From Streptococcus equi subsp. equi (GTDB taxonomy: Bacteria > Bacillota > Bacilli > Lactobacillales > Streptococcaceae): a stretch of 64,000 nt of DNA. The stretch spans positions 310,001 through 374,000 of the forward strand of contig LR134389.1 in NCBI GenBank assembly GCA_900637675.1. The letters are read 5' to 3'. Positions within the stretch are counted from its first letter, which is position 1. Each line of letters opens with the position of its first letter. The translations under genes were made by a program, and so were the position numbers. The notes beneath the pieces are model-generated. The model made no database searches. It had not been told where the DNA came from and saw nothing but the letters and a program-made list of their open reading frames with translations. Below are positions 62,337 through 64,000 of this stretch, in pieces.

Positions 62337-64000
62337 TTATGATTTTTTCTTAAAAAAGGTTAACATATCATCTTCGGTTAGACCAATCATGGGGTCTATA
62401 GCTAGGAAATTATGAGGGGTGAGCAGATAAGGAGGCTGCTCTTGTTCCTTTTGTGGGCTGGTAGCTGGCATTACAGATAGGCTAGACTGATTTGATTCCT
62501 TTACTGAAGCAGCTGCTGTATGGTCATCAGCTTCAGCCACTTGAAGCCTTTGTACGAGATAGGTGTGTCGCTTGTCACCTTCTTTTTTGATTGCCTCTTC
62601 AAAGGCGGCTATTTCTCCGAGCATGATGAGCTTGCTTTTTGATCTGGTGATGGCAGTGTAGATGAGGTTTCTTTGCAGAAGTCGACCACTCTGACGGGTG
62701 ACAGGCAGGATTACCACCTGAAATTCACTGCCTTGAGATTTGTGAATGCTCATGGCATAGGCAAGGGTGATTTTTAACCATTCATTTCTTGGGTAGACGA
62801 TCTCGGTGCCATCAAAGTCCATGATGATTTCGTCCTGCTTGGATTCGGTATATTTGGCTGGAATGAGGTCTGTGATATAGCCAATATCACCATTGAAGAC
62901 ATTAAGCTGAGCGTCATTGACAAGGTGAAGTACCTTGTCTCCCTTACGAAAGGCCGTCTCGTTAAAGAGAAATTCTGTCTGATTAGCTAGAGGATTCAGG
63001 AGGTTTTGCATGAGCTGGTTGAGGCTGTTGATGCCTGCTAGTCCTTTGTACATAGGGGCTAGGATTTGAATTTCCTCAGCTGGGATGCCACTTTTTAGGG
63101 CAGCCTGTACGATCTTTGTCATCATGCCGGGAATGAATGGCGCTTGCGCTTCAAAGTAGGAGCGATCAGCCTTTTTCTGACAAAAATCAGGAGCAAGAAT
63201 GCCTTGGCGTATGTGGTTGGCTAAATCAACAATGGTTGACTCCTCTGATTGGCGAAAAATCTTGTCAAGGGTAATGTGAGGGATCCGATCAACCTTTAGC
63301 AAGTCAGCTAGTACCTGTCCAGGACCGACAGAAGGCAGCTGGTCGCTATCTCCTACGATGATCAGCTGGGTATTAGAATTGATGGCTGTTAATAGCTGAT
63401 TGGCCAGCCAGGTATCAACCATGGAAAATTCATCAACAATCAGCAAATCACAGTCTAAATAATCCTCCATTGCTTGGTAATCATTGTCTCCGTTTAACCC
63501 AAGATGGCGGTGAATAGTTGCGCTTGCTAGACCGGTTAATTCGTTCATACGACGAGCGGCTCGACCAGTTGGAGCTGCTAGGATAATGGGAATATCCTTT
63601 TGTTTCAGGTCAATCTGGTACAGGCTGGCATAGGCCTGTAAAATGCCCCTGATAACGGTTGTCTTTCCTGTGCCTGGGCCTCCTGTTAGAATGAAAACCT
63701 TGCTGGTCAGTGCCTGGCTGATGGCCTGCTTTTGGATCTTGTCATAGGTTATAGCAAGCTCCTCTTGTATGGCTTGGATTTCTTGGTCAATGGTATCTTG
63801 ACTAGGCTCCTTAGTCAGAGGCTGCTGTAGTAAGCGTGTCAGATGCTTTTGAATGCCGTCTTCGGCATAATAAAGGCTGCTGTCAAAAACACGCGTGCCA
63901 ATAGTCATAACCTTGCCCTCGTCGATGAGCTGGGTTAGCTGATTAGCGACAATAGCTGGGTCGCATTCGACTGGCCTTGTGTCCTCTAATAGGCTAATGG
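62337..64000 (-). CDS. recD2: RecD2-type SF1B DNA helicase (5' end outside the window)
   Basis: Open to the right edge, so the N-terminus is missing; 554 codons are visible. Helicase motifs: Walker A ILTGGPGTGKTT, DLLIVDEFSMVD (motif II), VGDSDQLPSVGPGQ (III) and the UvrD_C2 region AYAMSIHKSQGSEFQVVILP. The visible upstream part (LLEDTRPVECDPAIVANQLT) belongs to the helix-rich N-terminal region of RecD2, which is absent in RecBCD-type RecD. A 5'-3' helicase involved in replication-fork and repair processes in Gram-positives without RecBC. The last 60 residues are low-complexity, ending LTEDDMLTFFKKKS. Confidence 0.9.
   Translation of the reverse strand, partial: ISLLEDTRPVECDPAIVANQLTQLIDEGKVMTIGTRVFDSSLYYAEDGIQKHLTRLLQQPLTKEPSQDTIDQEIQAIQEELAITYDKIQKQAISQALTSKVFILTGGPGTGKTTVIRGILQAYASLYQIDLKQKDIPIILAAPTGRAARRMNELTGLASATIHRHLGLNGDNDYQAMEDYLDCDLLIVDEFSMVDTWLANQLLTAINSNTQLIIVGDSDQLPSVGPGQVLADLLKVDRIPHITLDKIFRQSEESTIVDLANHIRQGILAPDFCQKKADRSYFEAQAPFIPGMMTKIVQAALKSGIPAEEIQILAPMYKGLAGINSLNQLMQNLLNPLANQTEFLFNETAFRKGDKVLHLVNDAQLNVFNGDIGYITDLIPAKYTESKQDEIIMDFDGTEIVYPRNEWLKITLAYAMSIHKSQGSEFQVVILPVTRQSGRLLQRNLIYTAITRSKSKLIMLGEIAAFEEAIKKEGDKRHTYLVQRLQVAEADDHTAAASVKESNQSSLSVMPATSPQKEQEQPPYLLTPHNFLAIDPMIGLTEDDMLTFFKKKS

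Overview
The window is a low-GC Gram-positive chromosome segment. It has the gene order and protein repertoire of a pyogenic Streptococcus: rnmV-ksgA-rsgA-rpe-thiN-rmuC, purR-rpsL-rpsG-fusA-gapA, pgk-glnR-glnA, opp, pepX-glpF, cppA and pflB. The best species match is Streptococcus equi, most likely subsp. equi. The reason is a fibronectin-binding adhesin gene of the FNE/FNZ type (41189-43093, minus strand) that carries the single-base deletion expected for fne of subsp. equi, together with two nearly identical, recently moved IS3-family elements. The species call comes from remembered families, not from a search.

Layout. 1-490: tail of rnmV and a decayed IS3-family relic. 491-5892: ksgA, then a tight run rsgA-rpe-thiN-rmuC-yhaM. 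5910-9348: purR with a probable PurR operator, then a large coiled-coil/CAP-domain surface protein of the SEC10/PgrA type without an LPXTG motif. 9367-17484: translation and glycolysis genes (rpsL, rpsG, fusA, gapA, pgk) with the acid phosphatase lipoprotein gene lppC. 17674-20063: a small membrane protein gene and glnR-glnA under an exact GlnR box. 20206-26314: oppABCDF with an attenuator-like hairpin after oppA. 26623-28745: rpoY-rnjA on the minus strand. 28799-32043: tsaB-rimI-tsaD and a YdcF-like gene. 32351-34073: a zinc-independent rpsN between two AdcR-like boxes, and a flavoprotein gene, both minus. 34199-36527: rocS-like, a DnaQ-like exonuclease, a frameshifted MerR regulator and ebfC.

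36916-47204 is the accessory stretch. It holds a secreted protein with 51-residue tandem repeats, a two-component system whose response regulator is split by an insertion sequence (38197-39625), a broken thioester-domain adhesin divergent from a RofA-like regulator, a CPBP membrane protease, and two divergent XRE regulators, one with a nonsense mutation. 47358-55797 is core again: a PPOX-fold protein, pepX, a Crp/Fnr regulator, an MFS transporter, a universal stress protein, an aquaglyceroporin, cppA and a serine hydrolase. 55961-56529 carries a small secreted peptide gene and a second, probably decayed, cysteine-rich one. 56545-64000 holds pflB with a cre-like site, dinB interrupted by the second IS copy, a membrane protein gene and the 3' part of recD2, which runs off the window.

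The theme of the accessory part is gene decay. A response regulator, dinB, the adhesin, a MerR gene and an XRE gene are each broken by an IS, a frameshift or a stop codon, while their neighbours remain intact. No tRNA, rRNA, CRISPR array or prophage was seen.
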